NCBI GenBank assembly: GCA_050289625.1
Contig: JBNKGC010000005.1
Location: 1-64,000, forward strand
DNA: 64,000 nucleotides
Source of the DNA: NIC37A-2 sp050289625
Lineage (GTDB): Bacteria > Myxococcota_A > Polyangia > Polyangiales > Polyangiaceae
Direction: 5' to 3'
Shown here: in pieces, positions 34,349 through 42,836 of the stretch
Layout: each line of letters opens with the position of its first letter
How positions within the stretch are numbered: position 1 is the first letter of the stretch
Notes under the pieces: generated by a model
The model's database searches: none
What the model was told of the DNA's origin: nothing
Seen by the model: the letters and a program-made list of their open reading frames with translations, nothing else
Made by a program: the position numbers and the translations under genes

Positions 34349-36022
34349 GTGAAACTGTCTCGCTTCATTTCGCTAGGCGCCCTCGTGGGCCTGTCTGTCA
34401 CACCCCTCGCCTCTTGTAGCGACGAGGACAAACCAGAAGCCGGCAGTCTTGGCGGTTCGTGCGATCCGTCCGCGAGCTCCCCCTGCAAGGATGACCTCGA
34501 GTGCACGAGTGCGGAGGGCGGTGGCAACGTGTGCACCCATCGACCGGGCGCCGGATGTGATCCGGACGACGCCGATCTGAAAAATGGAGGGTGTTCGACG
34601 GAGGCTGTGTGCGAGTCGCCGCCCTCCGGAGCAGGCGGCGCTTCAGGGGAGCCCATCTGTCAGACGACCGAAGGAGGTGTTTGTGACCCGGATGAGGCGT
34701 TCTGCGCGGAAGGCCTCACCTGTGCCGAAGTCGAAAACGGTGAGCATCGTTGTTTTGCTCGGGTCGTGATGCGCGGCGACGTCACCGACACGACCGACGG
34801 TGCTGGCATCGAGGCCGCCCAGGTGATCGCCATCGACGAGGAAGGCGTCGCGGTTTCCGACGTGGCGGTGACCAACGTGGATGGGAACTACGAGCTCGAC
34901 GTTCCTGTCTTGCGCACCGAGGACGGTACGCCCGTGGACGCGAGCTTCACGCTCCGCGGTTCGGCTCAGGACTACCAACCCTTCCCCGAGGGGGTACGAG
35001 TCGCCCTTCCCATCGAGGTCTCCGGGGCGGTCCAGGAGGACGGTATCTACGTCCTGGACAGCTCGCTCACCGACATTGGGCTGATTCCGCTCGAAGCGGG
35101 TGATCGAACGATGATCTCCGGGCAGATCACCGCGCTCGAAGGCGACGCGGCGGGAGAGGTGGGAGGCGTTCTGGTCGTCGCCACTGGAGACGCCGGCTCG
35201 TTCAGCGCCATCACCGACAGCAGCGGAAACTATACGATCTTCAACGTGCCGGACGGCGAATACGACATTCGAGCGTACGCGGCGGACATCCAAGTCGAGA
35301 CGGGTGGGGCCTCGGTCGCGGGCGAGCCCGTGAGCGACGTCAACCTCGCTCAGGCCGAGGGAGACAACGCGACCGTGAACGGCAACGTTCAGATCGTCAA
35401 CGCGCCTGGAGGCTCGCAGACGAGTGTCATCTTGGTCGTCGAGGACACGTTCGATCCGAACGTCGCGCGGGGGGAGGTGCCGCGTGGCCTCCGAGCGCCG
35501 CGCACGGGCGCGCCGAACGTCAACGGCGACTTTACCATCGAAGGCGTGCCGGTCGGGCGCTACGTGGTGCTCGCCGCTTACGAAAACGACGATCTGGTCC
35601 GAGACCCCGACACCAACATCGCGGGGACGGACTTCGTGACTCTCGAGGTGACGGAGGGTGACACGACGATCGATATCGCCGATTCGTTCAAGGTGACCGA
35701 AGCCCTCGCCACGGTGAGCCCCGGAGCAGATGCTGCGGAGGCGGTCGATTCGAAACCCATGCTCGAGTGGGCGGATGACAGCAGTGAAGACTGGTACGAC
35801 GTGCGCGTGTTCGACAGCTTCGGAAACGAGGTCTGGGCCGAGCTCATGCTTCCGGGGGTGAGCGGTAGCGACACCGTGACCGTCCAGTACGACGGCCCGC
35901 TGGAGCCCGGCATGTACTATCAGTTCCGTGTGAGCTCCTGGCGACAGCCTGGCGGAGGCGAGGCCGCGCCCATCTCCATGACTGAAGACCTGCGGGGAGT
36001 GTTCTATCTGCCAGCTCCCTGA
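34349..36022 (+). CDS. Lipoprotein with Cys-rich head and carboxypeptidase-regulatory-like domains
   Basis: 557 residues from GTG, with AGGAGAAGG a few bases upstream. After a lipoprotein signal (lipobox LASC) a Cys-rich region (about 28-140, GSCDPSASSPC and similar) precedes three or more beta-sandwich modules of the carboxypeptidase-regulatory/CNA-B type: NVDGNYELDVPV, SSGNYTIFNVPDGEYDIRAYA, NGDFTIEGVPVGRYVVLAAYE. The last part may be a fibronectin-like domain. Proteins of this kind act as surface stalks or adhesins. It ends at a strong terminator. Confidence 0.78.
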   Translation: MKLSRFISLGALVGLSVTPLASCSDEDKPEAGSLGGSCDPSASSPCKDDLECTSAEGGGNVCTHRPGAGCDPDDADLKNGGCSTEAVCESPPSGAGGASGEPICQTTEGGVCDPDEAFCAEGLTCAEVENGEHRCFARVVMRGDVTDTTDGAGIEAAQVIAIDEEGVAVSDVAVTNVDGNYELDVPVLRTEDGTPVDASFTLRGSAQDYQPFPEGVRVALPIEVSGAVQEDGIYVLDSSLTDIGLIPLEAGDRTMISGQITALEGDAAGEVGGVLVVATGDAGSFSAITDSSGNYTIFNVPDGEYDIRAYAADIQVETGGASVAGEPVSDVNLAQAEGDNATVNGNVQIVNAPGGSQTSVILVVEDTFDPNVARGEVPRGLRAPRTGAPNVNGDFTIEGVPVGRYVVLAAYENDDLVRDPDTNIAGTDFVTLEVTEGDTTIDIADSFKVTEALATVSPGADAAEAVDSKPMLEWADDSSEDWYDVRVFDSFGNEVWAELMLPGVSGSDTVTVQYDGPLEPGMYYQFRVSSWRQPGGGEAAPISMTEDLRGVFYLPAP

Positions 36023-36054
36023 CGGGACCTGCCGGGCTGGTCACCGGCATCCCG

Positions 36055-36093
36055 ACGCCCTCGGCGCGAAACGCGCCGAGGGCGTTTTCCTTT
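36055..36093 (+). terminator. Strong Rho-independent terminator
   Basis: A perfect 13-bp stem (36056-36068 with 36072-36084, CGCCCTCGGCGCG/CGCGCCGAGGGCG) has the loop AAA and is followed by TTTTCCTTT. It lies 33 bases after the preceding gene. Confidence 0.95.
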
Positions 36094-36252
36094 GCGCTGG
36101 GGCTCGGTTGCAGCGAGAGGCGCGGGCGCGACCAAAAGGGAGCGCACTTCGAAGCACTCGCCTCCGAGAGCGGGATGGGGCCGACATCGGCGGCGCCGTG
36201 GCAATGGCGCACGCCGCTCACTGGAGGCGTGGGAGCCGTCCGCGTGCCGCGC

Positions 36253-36963
36253 TTACTTCGTCGCCGAGTCGTCGAGGGTGCGATCGATCTTGTGGCGGTG
36301 CGCGGAATGCGGATACGCCTGGTCGAATCGGTCGGCGCGAGCGCGGGCCGCCTCGAGCGAGCCGAGGCGCTTCATGGCGTCGATCGCCAAGACCTCGCGC
36401 TCCTGGGTGAGAGCACCTGACGGGTAGAGGGCACGGTGGCGCTCGGTGAGCGCGAGGGCCTTCCGTGGATCGCTTGAGAGGGCACTCTGGGCGGCCTGAA
36501 GCAGACTCACCTCGGACGGCTTTGGGGCAGCCGCAGTACGCGTTGGGGCTTCCTGCGGGGAGGTTCTCGGGTCCGCCGCGGCCGGAGGCGTGTCGTTCGA
36601 CACGCTGGACTCAGGCGCGAGCTGCGCCGTTTCGGCGACCGAGTTGACCGAACGCACGGAGGGCAGGGCCACCGGTGCCTGCGCCTTCTGGACCACTTGG
36701 ACCGTAGGCGCGCGGTCGCGGGGTTGGTTCGTCACGGCGAGCGTCGCGACGCCGCCACCCAGGGCGAGTGCGCCAACCACCAGCAGAGGCTTGAGAAGGG
36801 CGATGGTGCCGGCCCCCGCGAGGGCTGGACCGAGCTTGGTCGCAACCGCCGCGATTTGTTGCCGGCTCGGTTCGACTTCCTTTGCTGCTCCCAGCATGGC
36901 GCGCAGCTCGGGTGGAGCGTTGCCGGCGGCGTCAACCCAGCGGATCGGATCCTGCGAGCTCAT
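36253..36963 (-). CDS. Single-pass membrane protein paired with an ECF sigma factor
   Basis: 236 residues. An N-terminal cytoplasmic part of about 55 residues is followed by one or two hydrophobic segments (about 50-80) and a Pro/Ala/Thr-rich stretch. A C-terminal helical repeat region (LLQAAQSALSSDPRKALAL and on, about 150-230) resembles a tetratricopeptide/outer-membrane-assembly-like repeat. Its ATG overlaps the sigma-factor stop by 4 bases. Location and topology suit an anti-sigma factor, but no zinc-finger or other known anti-sigma motif is seen, so the role is inferred. Confidence 0.72.
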   Translation of the reverse strand: MSSQDPIRWVDAAGNAPPELRAMLGAAKEVEPSRQQIAAVATKLGPALAGAGTIALLKPLLVVGALALGGGVATLAVTNQPRDRAPTVQVVQKAQAPVALPSVRSVNSVAETAQLAPESSVSNDTPPAAADPRTSPQEAPTRTAAAPKPSEVSLLQAAQSALSSDPRKALALTERHRALYPSGALTQEREVLAIDAMKRLGSLEAARARADRFDQAYPHSAHRHKIDRTLDDSATK

Positions 36964-37481
36964 TGCGCAGCCTCGCTGGGGCGCAACGCTTCCGCCAACT
37001 GCTTGCGAGCAGCGTGCAGGCGCGAATAGGCCGTTTGCAGAGGGCACCCTACGGCGATGGCTACCTCTTTCATCGGAAGCTCCTCGATTTCGTACAGGAC
37101 GAAGACCTCACGCTTGAGCGGATCGAGTTCGTCGAGGAGAGCCAGTAGCTTCTTTCGCAGCCGAGAGCGTTCGAGGTTCGTGTCCTGGCCTGCTGGGAGC
37201 TCCGCGTCGGGAACCTCTTCGGTTGGCTGCTCACGCCGCACATAGGCGCGGCGGCGGTAGTCCGAAGCCGTTCGAATGCAGATTCCGTACACCCAGGTGC
37301 GAACCGTCGAGCGCCCCTGAAACTCTTTCCACTTTCGCCCGACGATGAGGAAAACCTCGTGGCACTGATCCTCGAGATCCGCTTCCCGGACCCCGAGGTG
37401 TCGAAGACTGCGCCAGACGAACCGAACATTTTCCCGATACAGGTGGTCAAATTCCGACGAGCCGTCTCGTCCGGGAGCCAT
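36960..37481 (-). CDS. ECF-type RNA polymerase sigma factor
   Basis: 173 residues with region 2 (DHLYRENVRFVWRSLRHLGV, then DLEDQCHEVFLIV) and region 4 (LDPLKREVFVLYEIEELPMKEVAIAVGCPLQTAYSRLHAARKQL), separated by a charged linker. ECF sigma factors switch on small regulons in response to envelope signals. It is the third gene of an operon with two exported proteins and the membrane protein that overlaps it. The ATG at 37481 is the natural start. Confidence 0.9.
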   Translation of the reverse strand: MAPGRDGSSEFDHLYRENVRFVWRSLRHLGVREADLEDQCHEVFLIVGRKWKEFQGRSTVRTWVYGICIRTASDYRRRAYVRREQPTEEVPDAELPAGQDTNLERSRLRKKLLALLDELDPLKREVFVLYEIEELPMKEVAIAVGCPLQTAYSRLHAARKQLAEALRPSEAAQ

Positions 37482-37546
37482 CCCGAACGTTTGGACCTCG
37501 AGGGTCTCACCTGCACTTGGTCTGTGGGCCACGAACCTCGACGTTA

Positions 37547-38626
37547 TCACTTCGAACGCACTTCGACCCCCACCTCGACTGAAAACGTCACGATGGGCCT
37601 TCGATATAGCTCGGTTCGACTGCTGTCGGCCTCGACGACGTGGAAGCGATCGCGAACCAGTGGGGCTCCGATCTCGCCTCGCACAAACGCCCACAGTGGC
37701 GCCCGAAGTGGCCCGACGAGCTCGAGACTCGCCACGGGTTCGACGAAGGCGCGGAGAGTTTGACCGTTTTCGTCGAAGCCATCCGTCGAGGCAGCTAGCA
37801 TTCCACCGCGCAGGCCCAGGCACCCGCGGGTTTGTAGGTGGTACGGAGATTGTCCGAAGAGCGGACAGGCCAGCACTCCGAGGGAATGGCTCGACGCCGC
37901 GAAAGTGCCGCCACCGTCGAGCTCGGACGAGGTGGGGAGGCTCGAAGACAGATCGACGAGCGCAGGTACGAGCCCTTCGGTTGGGGTGAAGATGGCTCCC
38001 AAGCGGAGTCCGGGAGCGATGCCGGGGGTCGCGCCCCAAGCGCCGTAAACGCTCACGCGCGGCAAGAGGATCGCGTGGTGCGATGGACGGGATTCAGGTG
38101 CGAAGCTCTCCGAGCTTCGCGGAGGTGGGAGCGGCTCTGGCGGGGGTGGCCCTGCGGGTGGCTCGGATGCTTGGGGCGACGGCGGGAGCGCTGGAGCATG
38201 GGCCTCCTGACGGACGTCGGGAGCGTCAAGCATGAGGGAGACGACGAGCGCCAGGGACTCGTCGAGGGAACGACAGCTCTCGCCCTCCACTGAGAGGTCT
38301 CGCGAGCCAACGGGATCGCCGGAGGCCCGCTCCAGTTCGAGGCGGGCGCGAAAACCGACCTCTGGAGCCGGCGTCACTTCGCCACGCAGAATCAGACTGG
38401 CTCCCTCATCGGTAAAGAGGGTGCGCCCTGCACTCGATTCCACGAGCGCGGTGAGCTCCGCTTTGGAAGCGCAGTTGGAGTTCGCTGGGGTCGTCCACTC
38501 CAGTCGCGTGAGCGCGGAGGCGGGCGAGGTGAATGCGAACGCGCCGAGGGCGACGCCCAGTGCCGTCAGGCGGGGAGGGAGGCGGCGTTGGTCCGCCCCA
38601 GGGGCGCGATGAAACGAGCCGCGCAT
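37547..38626 (-). CDS. Exported protein, probable outer-membrane-like domain
   Basis: 359 residues with a Sec-type signal (FAFTSPASA). A Cys-containing N-terminal domain is followed by a Pro-rich linker (about 165-185) and a C-terminal half with alternating beta-strand-like segments (ILLPRVSVYGAWGATPG, APGLRLGAIFTP, PIVTFSVEVGVEVRSK), consistent with a small outer-membrane barrel. The ATG comes one base after the stop of the Cys-rich gene, suggesting coupled translation. It is 65 bases upstream of the sigma gene. Confidence 0.7.
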   Translation of the reverse strand: MRGSFHRAPGADQRRLPPRLTALGVALGAFAFTSPASALTRLEWTTPANSNCASKAELTALVESSAGRTLFTDEGASLILRGEVTPAPEVGFRARLELERASGDPVGSRDLSVEGESCRSLDESLALVVSLMLDAPDVRQEAHAPALPPSPQASEPPAGPPPPEPLPPPRSSESFAPESRPSHHAILLPRVSVYGAWGATPGIAPGLRLGAIFTPTEGLVPALVDLSSSLPTSSELDGGGTFAASSHSLGVLACPLFGQSPYHLQTRGCLGLRGGMLAASTDGFDENGQTLRAFVEPVASLELVGPLRAPLWAFVRGEIGAPLVRDRFHVVEADSSRTELYRRPIVTFSVEVGVEVRSK

Positions 38627-38627
38627 C

Positions 38628-39899
38628 TCAGTTTCCCGCGCCTCCAGCGCTAAGGGGCGCGGTCGAAGAGAGCTGGCATCGGCCTTCGAGCGACCCGAGC
38701 ACGGGGAGGCAATCCGCTTCATTGCAGCACTCCGCGGAGGTGGCGCAGGGCCCGCCTTCGGAGACGCATGCGCTCAGGGGCTCGTCGCAGCGCAACGTCC
38801 CCGAGGCATCGACAACGCAACGTCCGCCATCGCAGCAATCCGCGCTGGTGGCGCACTGGGCGCCTGGCGCAACGCAGGTCCCCCCGAGGGCGTTGCAACG
38901 GGGGATGCCGTCGGAATCGAGCTCGCACACGCCTGGGCTATCGGTGCCGTCGCAGCATCGATTCGCCGCTGCGCTGATGCTGCAGGCGTAGTCCGCAAAG
39001 TGGCAGACGTTGCCTTGGGGGCTGCAAGCGCGGGCGTTCCGGCAGATCCCGAACTCGGCTCCGAGGGCCCTGTCGCAGGTGACGTTGCCGGCCCCTGCGA
39101 GATCTCCGTCGAGCGAGCCCCCGCAGCAGTCGACGTCGTGGCGGCACAGCTCGCCGGTAACGCGACATCCGGAAGCTGGCTGACAAATCGAAACGCCACT
39201 CGGTTCGTAGACTTCGCAGAGCCGACTGCAGCAGTCGTTGCAGTCGGAGCAAACCGTGCCGGCGACTCCATTGCAGTTGCTGGCTCCCGGGGGCGCCGTG
39301 GCGCAGGTTCCGAGCGATGCGCCGGGCTGCTTCTCGCAGACGCCGGTGCAGCACTGCTCGTCCGCACCGCAGACGTCTCCGGGCTGCGTGCAGAAGGAAG
39401 AAGCGAGGGCGCAGGTTCCAGCGTCACACCACCCCGAGCAGCAGTCGTCGCTGGCGCCGCAAGAGTTGCCGGCCGTCGCGCATTGGTCGTTCAAGGCCGA
39501 GCACAGACCCGCGTCGCAGCTTCCGCCGCAGCAATCGTCGCCCTTGCTGCAGGTCTGTCCGTCGGAGATGCAGCGCTCACCACAGGTGCCCCCCACGCAG
39601 CTGCGTCCGCAGCACTCGATGGCGGAGGCGCAGGAAGCTCCGGCCGTCGCACACTCGGAAAGCACGGAGACGCACTGCCCGAGTGCCGCGTCGCAAAGCC
39701 CCGAGCAACAATCCGTGCCACGCGAACAGGCGCCGTTGAGCGGGGCACAGGAATTCGCACCGCCGCTGCCACCGGAGCTGATCTGTCCGCTTTCAGGCGC
39801 TCGCCGCGCGAGGTCGACGTCCGAACCCAGCGTTCCGCACGCCACCAACGCGGCGAGCACGCAGGCGGCAAACAAGGCCAAGTTGCGGTAACGAATCAT
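38628..39899 (-). CDS. Disulfide-rich repeat lipoprotein
   Basis: 423 residues. Lipobox LVAC. Nearly all the mature protein is made of small Cys-rich modules with the pattern C-x5-6-C-x5-CC-x3-C-x4-C, for example SCASAIECCGRSC and CGASDDCCSGWC. They resemble dickkopf/knottin folds found in many myxobacterial surface proteins. About nine or ten modules can be counted. It is first in the operon followed by the outer-membrane-like protein, the ECF sigma and its membrane partner, so the sigma circuit may control surface proteins. Confidence 0.78.
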   Translation of the reverse strand: MIRYRNLALFAACVLAALVACGTLGSDVDLARRAPESGQISSGGSGGANSCAPLNGACSRGTDCCSGLCDAALGQCVSVLSECATAGASCASAIECCGRSCVGGTCGERCISDGQTCSKGDDCCGGSCDAGLCSALNDQCATAGNSCGASDDCCSGWCDAGTCALASSFCTQPGDVCGADEQCCTGVCEKQPGASLGTCATAPPGASNCNGVAGTVCSDCNDCCSRLCEVYEPSGVSICQPASGCRVTGELCRHDVDCCGGSLDGDLAGAGNVTCDRALGAEFGICRNARACSPQGNVCHFADYACSISAAANRCCDGTDSPGVCELDSDGIPRCNALGGTCVAPGAQCATSADCCDGGRCVVDASGTLRCDEPLSACVSEGGPCATSAECCNEADCLPVLGSLEGRCQLSSTAPLSAGGAGN

Positions 39900-40398
39900 G
39901 AAGCGCGTGGCGGGAAGGGGACGCTGGTACGGGACGGGGATAGCCCGAATTGGAGCTCGATGCCCCCCTCCGAGTCGCGGCTTTCGCAGGCCGGGACGAA
40001 ACGTCGAAAATGACGCGAATCCCAGGGTTCTGCCGGGTCGAGCAGGCGTGGTCCGAGCGGATGGTGGTGGCGCCGAGGGGAAGCAGGACGGAGAGCTCTT
40101 CGCGGCGTCGTCATCGAAGGGACGGGGTCGGTGGCTAGGCTGGGTGCAGCGAGGAGCGCGCACCTTCTCGCACTTTATCGAGTCTCATCCGGATAATTTG
40201 GCGAGTCCCGAACCACTCACTGCTTGTGATGTCGCGCCCTGAGAATTCGGCTGGAATTACGCGAGTGATCCTTCGCCGAATGGACCGCGCTCACCGGTGT
40301 TGGTGCGATTGACCATGGCGCTGGCCACGGGGCCGCACCACCCTGTTGTACTTTTCTAACGCTTCGATCCTTCCGACCGTATTCTCTCCGGAGTGATG
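39900..40398. other. Divergent intergenic region
   Basis: About 500 bases separate the divergent Cys-rich operon and the next lipoprotein. Promoters for both must lie here. I see no clear boxes, RNA or gene. CGGAG ends 5 bases before the plus-strand start. Confidence 0.5.
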
Positions 40399-41367
40399 AT
40401 GAACCCAAAACGCCCCCCTCGACTCCTCACTGCGGCCCTCATCGCCATCTCGACCGTAGGTTGGGCTGCGGCCTGTTCCTCGAACGGGGACACCGATGTC
40501 GGAACCGACTCTGGCACTGGCAGCACCTCGGGCTCGGGCTCGGGCTCCGGCGCCGATTCCGGTTCGGGTGGCGCGAACAGCTCGGGGGGAGGTCTGAATC
40601 TGGGCGATGCAGGTTCGGGAGGCACGGTCATGGGCATGGCGGGGGCCTTCAGCGTCACCGAGGCCGGTGAGTTCTACTGCGGCGACGTGCTCTGCGAGTG
40701 CAACGACGGGATCGACAACGACAACGACGGCACGGCCGACGGCTTCGACGTCGAGTGCACCGGCCCCTACGACAATGATGAGAGCAGCTTTGCCACGGGA
40801 ATTTCCGGCGACAACAAAGACCCCAAGTGGCAGGACTGTTTCTTCGACGGAAATTCGGGTGCAGGTGACGACGGCTGCAAGTACCACACCGAGTGCGCCC
40901 TTCCGGATGGAAATCCGCCCGCTGGTGGATGCGACGTCACTCAAGAATGCCTCGATTTCTGTGCCGCCCGCACACCCAACGGCTGCGACTGTTTCGGTTG
41001 CTGCGACATCCAGACCGACCAGGGTGTGATCTCCGTGGTGATTTCGGACAGCTGTGACTTCGAGAACATCAACGACACCGATGCCTGTCCGCGCTGCACA
41101 CGGAGCGATCAGTGCGGCAACGAGTGCGGCGAGTGTGAGCTCTGCCCCGGCAAGACCGAGCTCCCGGCTAGTTGCAACACGGGGACCGGTGGTTCGAGCG
41201 GAACCGGCGGCTCCGGTAGCGGTGGTTCCGGAACCGGTGGTTCCGGAACCGGTGGTTCCCCCGGATACACCTGCGACAATGGGGAAACCGTGTGCGCTAC
41301 GTCCACGGACTGTGGTTCCGGCGAATACTGTCAGCTCGGCTGCTGTCTGCCGGTGGTCATCCGCTGA
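40399..41367 (+). CDS. Gly/Ser-rich, Cys-rich lipoprotein
   Basis: 322 residues. Lipobox AAAC. A Ser/Gly-rich linker with acidic residues precedes a Cys-rich domain (about 90-250, with NDNDGTADG-like Asp-rich turns and CDCFGCCDI). A second Gly/Ser/Thr repeat (GTGGSG, about 255-285) and a final CxxGCC segment follow. Asp/Gly turns suggest Ca2+ binding, but this is not established. ATG 40399 is preferred: GGAG lies 5 bases upstream; a GTG and ATG stand just before. Confidence 0.72.
   Translation: MNPKRPPRLLTAALIAISTVGWAAACSSNGDTDVGTDSGTGSTSGSGSGSGADSGSGGANSSGGGLNLGDAGSGGTVMGMAGAFSVTEAGEFYCGDVLCECNDGIDNDNDGTADGFDVECTGPYDNDESSFATGISGDNKDPKWQDCFFDGNSGAGDDGCKYHTECALPDGNPPAGGCDVTQECLDFCAARTPNGCDCFGCCDIQTDQGVISVVISDSCDFENINDTDACPRCTRSDQCGNECGECELCPGKTELPASCNTGTGGSSGTGGSGSGGSGTGGSGTGGSPGYTCDNGETVCATSTDCGSGEYCQLGCCLPVVIR
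41221..41250 (+). repeat. Tandem 15-base repeat
   Basis: GGTGGTTCCGGAACC occurs twice head to tail and is continued by a partial copy. It encodes the GGSGT linker repeat. Confidence 0.75.
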
Positions 41368-41957
41368 CCGAACGCCTTGGCGGAAATTGAAGGACGGGGA
41401 GCCCGAAAGGGCTTCCCGTTTTCGCATGGGCTGAACGTCGTAGGCGGTCGGAGAGGCCCGGACCCACGGTTCGTCGATGTCCGCCGAGCGAACCGTCGGA
41501 GACTCTCGAGGGACCGTCTCGAAAATATAGCTGTGGGCTGACCCGAACGAGCCGTTCGATGAGGAGAAGCCCCTGCGGGGACGGTGCGCGTGCCCCGTCT
41601 GCCCCGTCTGCGCCTTCGAGTGCAACGAACTCCTGCAAGGTGGCCTGGGGCGCTTCGTAGAGCTCGAAGGCGAAAGCCCGCGGACTCTTTCCGAAGGAGC
41701 GAAGGTGAGTGCGAGTCGTTGCGAAAGCTCTTCTTGGTTGCGGTCCTGCACATGTGGGTGGAAGGCGTTGTTTGTGTCTGATTGTTATCTGCGAAATGCG
41801 ATGTCGAAGTCGGGGGAACACACAGATCGCTCACAGAGTGTGTGTTTGAAAATTGTGCCTCGAGTGTTCGTTGGGTCTGTTCATTTGAAAGATTAGGTGA
41901 GAGTCTGTCTTGCTGGTGTTTCTTTAACCCGCGCACGACACGGAGTCTTTGCCGCTC
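41368..41957. other. Intergenic region with lowered G+C
   Basis: 590 bases without a supported gene. After the terminator the left half has ordinary composition. From about 41761 to 41940 only 85 of 180 bases are G or C, far below the coding average. This probably holds the promoter of the giant Cys-rich gene, including an imperfect AACACAC/GTGTGTT inverted repeat. Confidence 0.5.
41395..41422 (+). terminator. Rho-independent terminator
   Basis: A 10-bp stem with one G-T pair (CGGGGAGCCC with GGGCTTCCCG) around a GAAA loop is followed by TTTT. It lies 27 bases after the preceding lipoprotein gene. Confidence 0.88.
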
Positions 41958-42836
41958 ATGCACTTCCCTTTGCACACCCGTAGCGTTCTGAAGGTCATTT
42001 CCGTTCTCTTCCTGCTGACCGCATGTGGAGGAACACCGGACGCCCAATCCAACGACGAGTCCAAGGGCACCGGAGGCAGCGCGGACGGCGGAAGCGGCGG
42101 AACCGGTGGGAGCGTCGACATCAACGTCGGCACGGGTGGGACAGGTGCGGAGAGCACCGGTGGCGGGAACGGAACCGGCGGCGCTCAAGTCGTCGACGGT
42201 GGCTGCGGTGACCGGACGATTGACGACGGGGAGAAGTGCGACGACGGCAACCAGAAAGACGGCGACGGCTGCTCGGCGGACTGCCAGATCGAGGACGGTT
42301 GGGAGTGCCCGGTCGAGGGTGCGTCCTGTGAGCAGTGCGGAAACGGAACCAAAGAAAGCTCCGAGGAGTGCGACGACGGAAACCGCGAAGCGGGCGACGG
42401 CTGCGACGCCTCCTGCGACATCGAAGCGGGCTTTCAGTGCGATCCAACTGGTCGAAATTGCAGCGATTGTGGCAACGGCGTCATCGAGGGTCTCGAGGTC
42501 TGCGACGACGGGAACGAGGCCGCCGACGACGGCTGCTCGGCAGACTGTCAGACCGTCGAAGTCGGCTACACCTGTTACGAAGGTGAGGCCTGCGAGAAGT
42601 GCGGCGACGGCGTTCAGGATGCGCACGAAGCCTGCGACGACGGCAATCGCTACTCCGGAGACGGCTGCCTCTTCAATTGCAGCGCGGTCGAGGCCGGCTA
42701 CGACTGTGCGGACGGCGGCGGGGTCTGCCAAAGCTGCGGCAACGGTAGAAAAGAAGGGACCGAAGCCTGTGACGATGGCAATACGGATCCCGACGACGGT
42801 TGCAACGCCGACTGCACTCAAGTGGCGAGCGGCTAA
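41958..42836 (+). CDS. Giant Cys-rich repeat lipoprotein, N-terminal part ended by an in-frame TAA
   Basis: 292 residues as read. Lipoprotein signal (lipobox LTAC), a Gly/Thr/Ser linker (about 25-75), then five Cys-rich repeats of the DUF4215 type, CDDGN-x4-5-GDGC. Translation stops at TAA 42834-42836, but the same frame continues for 1,885 codons with the same repeat pattern. In the paralogue at 52214-56341 the matching position is an aromatic residue (Phe, codon TTT). The simplest view is a single-base change of a Tyr codon, giving a shortened protein. A TTG at 41949 is an alternative start. Confidence 0.8.
   Translation: MHFPLHTRSVLKVISVLFLLTACGGTPDAQSNDESKGTGGSADGGSGGTGGSVDINVGTGGTGAESTGGGNGTGGAQVVDGGCGDRTIDDGEKCDDGNQKDGDGCSADCQIEDGWECPVEGASCEQCGNGTKESSEECDDGNREAGDGCDASCDIEAGFQCDPTGRNCSDCGNGVIEGLEVCDDGNEAADDGCSADCQTVEVGYTCYEGEACEKCGDGVQDAHEACDDGNRYSGDGCLFNCSAVEAGYDCADGGGVCQSCGNGRKEGTEACDDGNTDPDDGCNADCTQVASG
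42834..42836 (+). other. In-frame stop interrupting the giant Cys-rich gene
   Basis: The codon TAA separates ...CTQVASG from LCVVPGRACYECGNG. The paralogue reads ...GPGF RCVVAGYACYECGNG without a stop. The frame before and after is the same (42837 - 41949 is a multiple of 3), so no frameshift is involved. Confidence 0.85.

Noticed and set aside
36253..36963. Calling the membrane partner of the ECF sigma a proven anti-sigma factor
   Set aside because: Position and topology fit, but no zinc-binding or other anti-sigma signature is visible.
40291..41751. Long minus-strand frame over the Gly/Ser-rich lipoprotein
   Set aside because: Mirrors the Gly/Ser codons of the real gene, which has a ribosome site, signal peptide and terminator.
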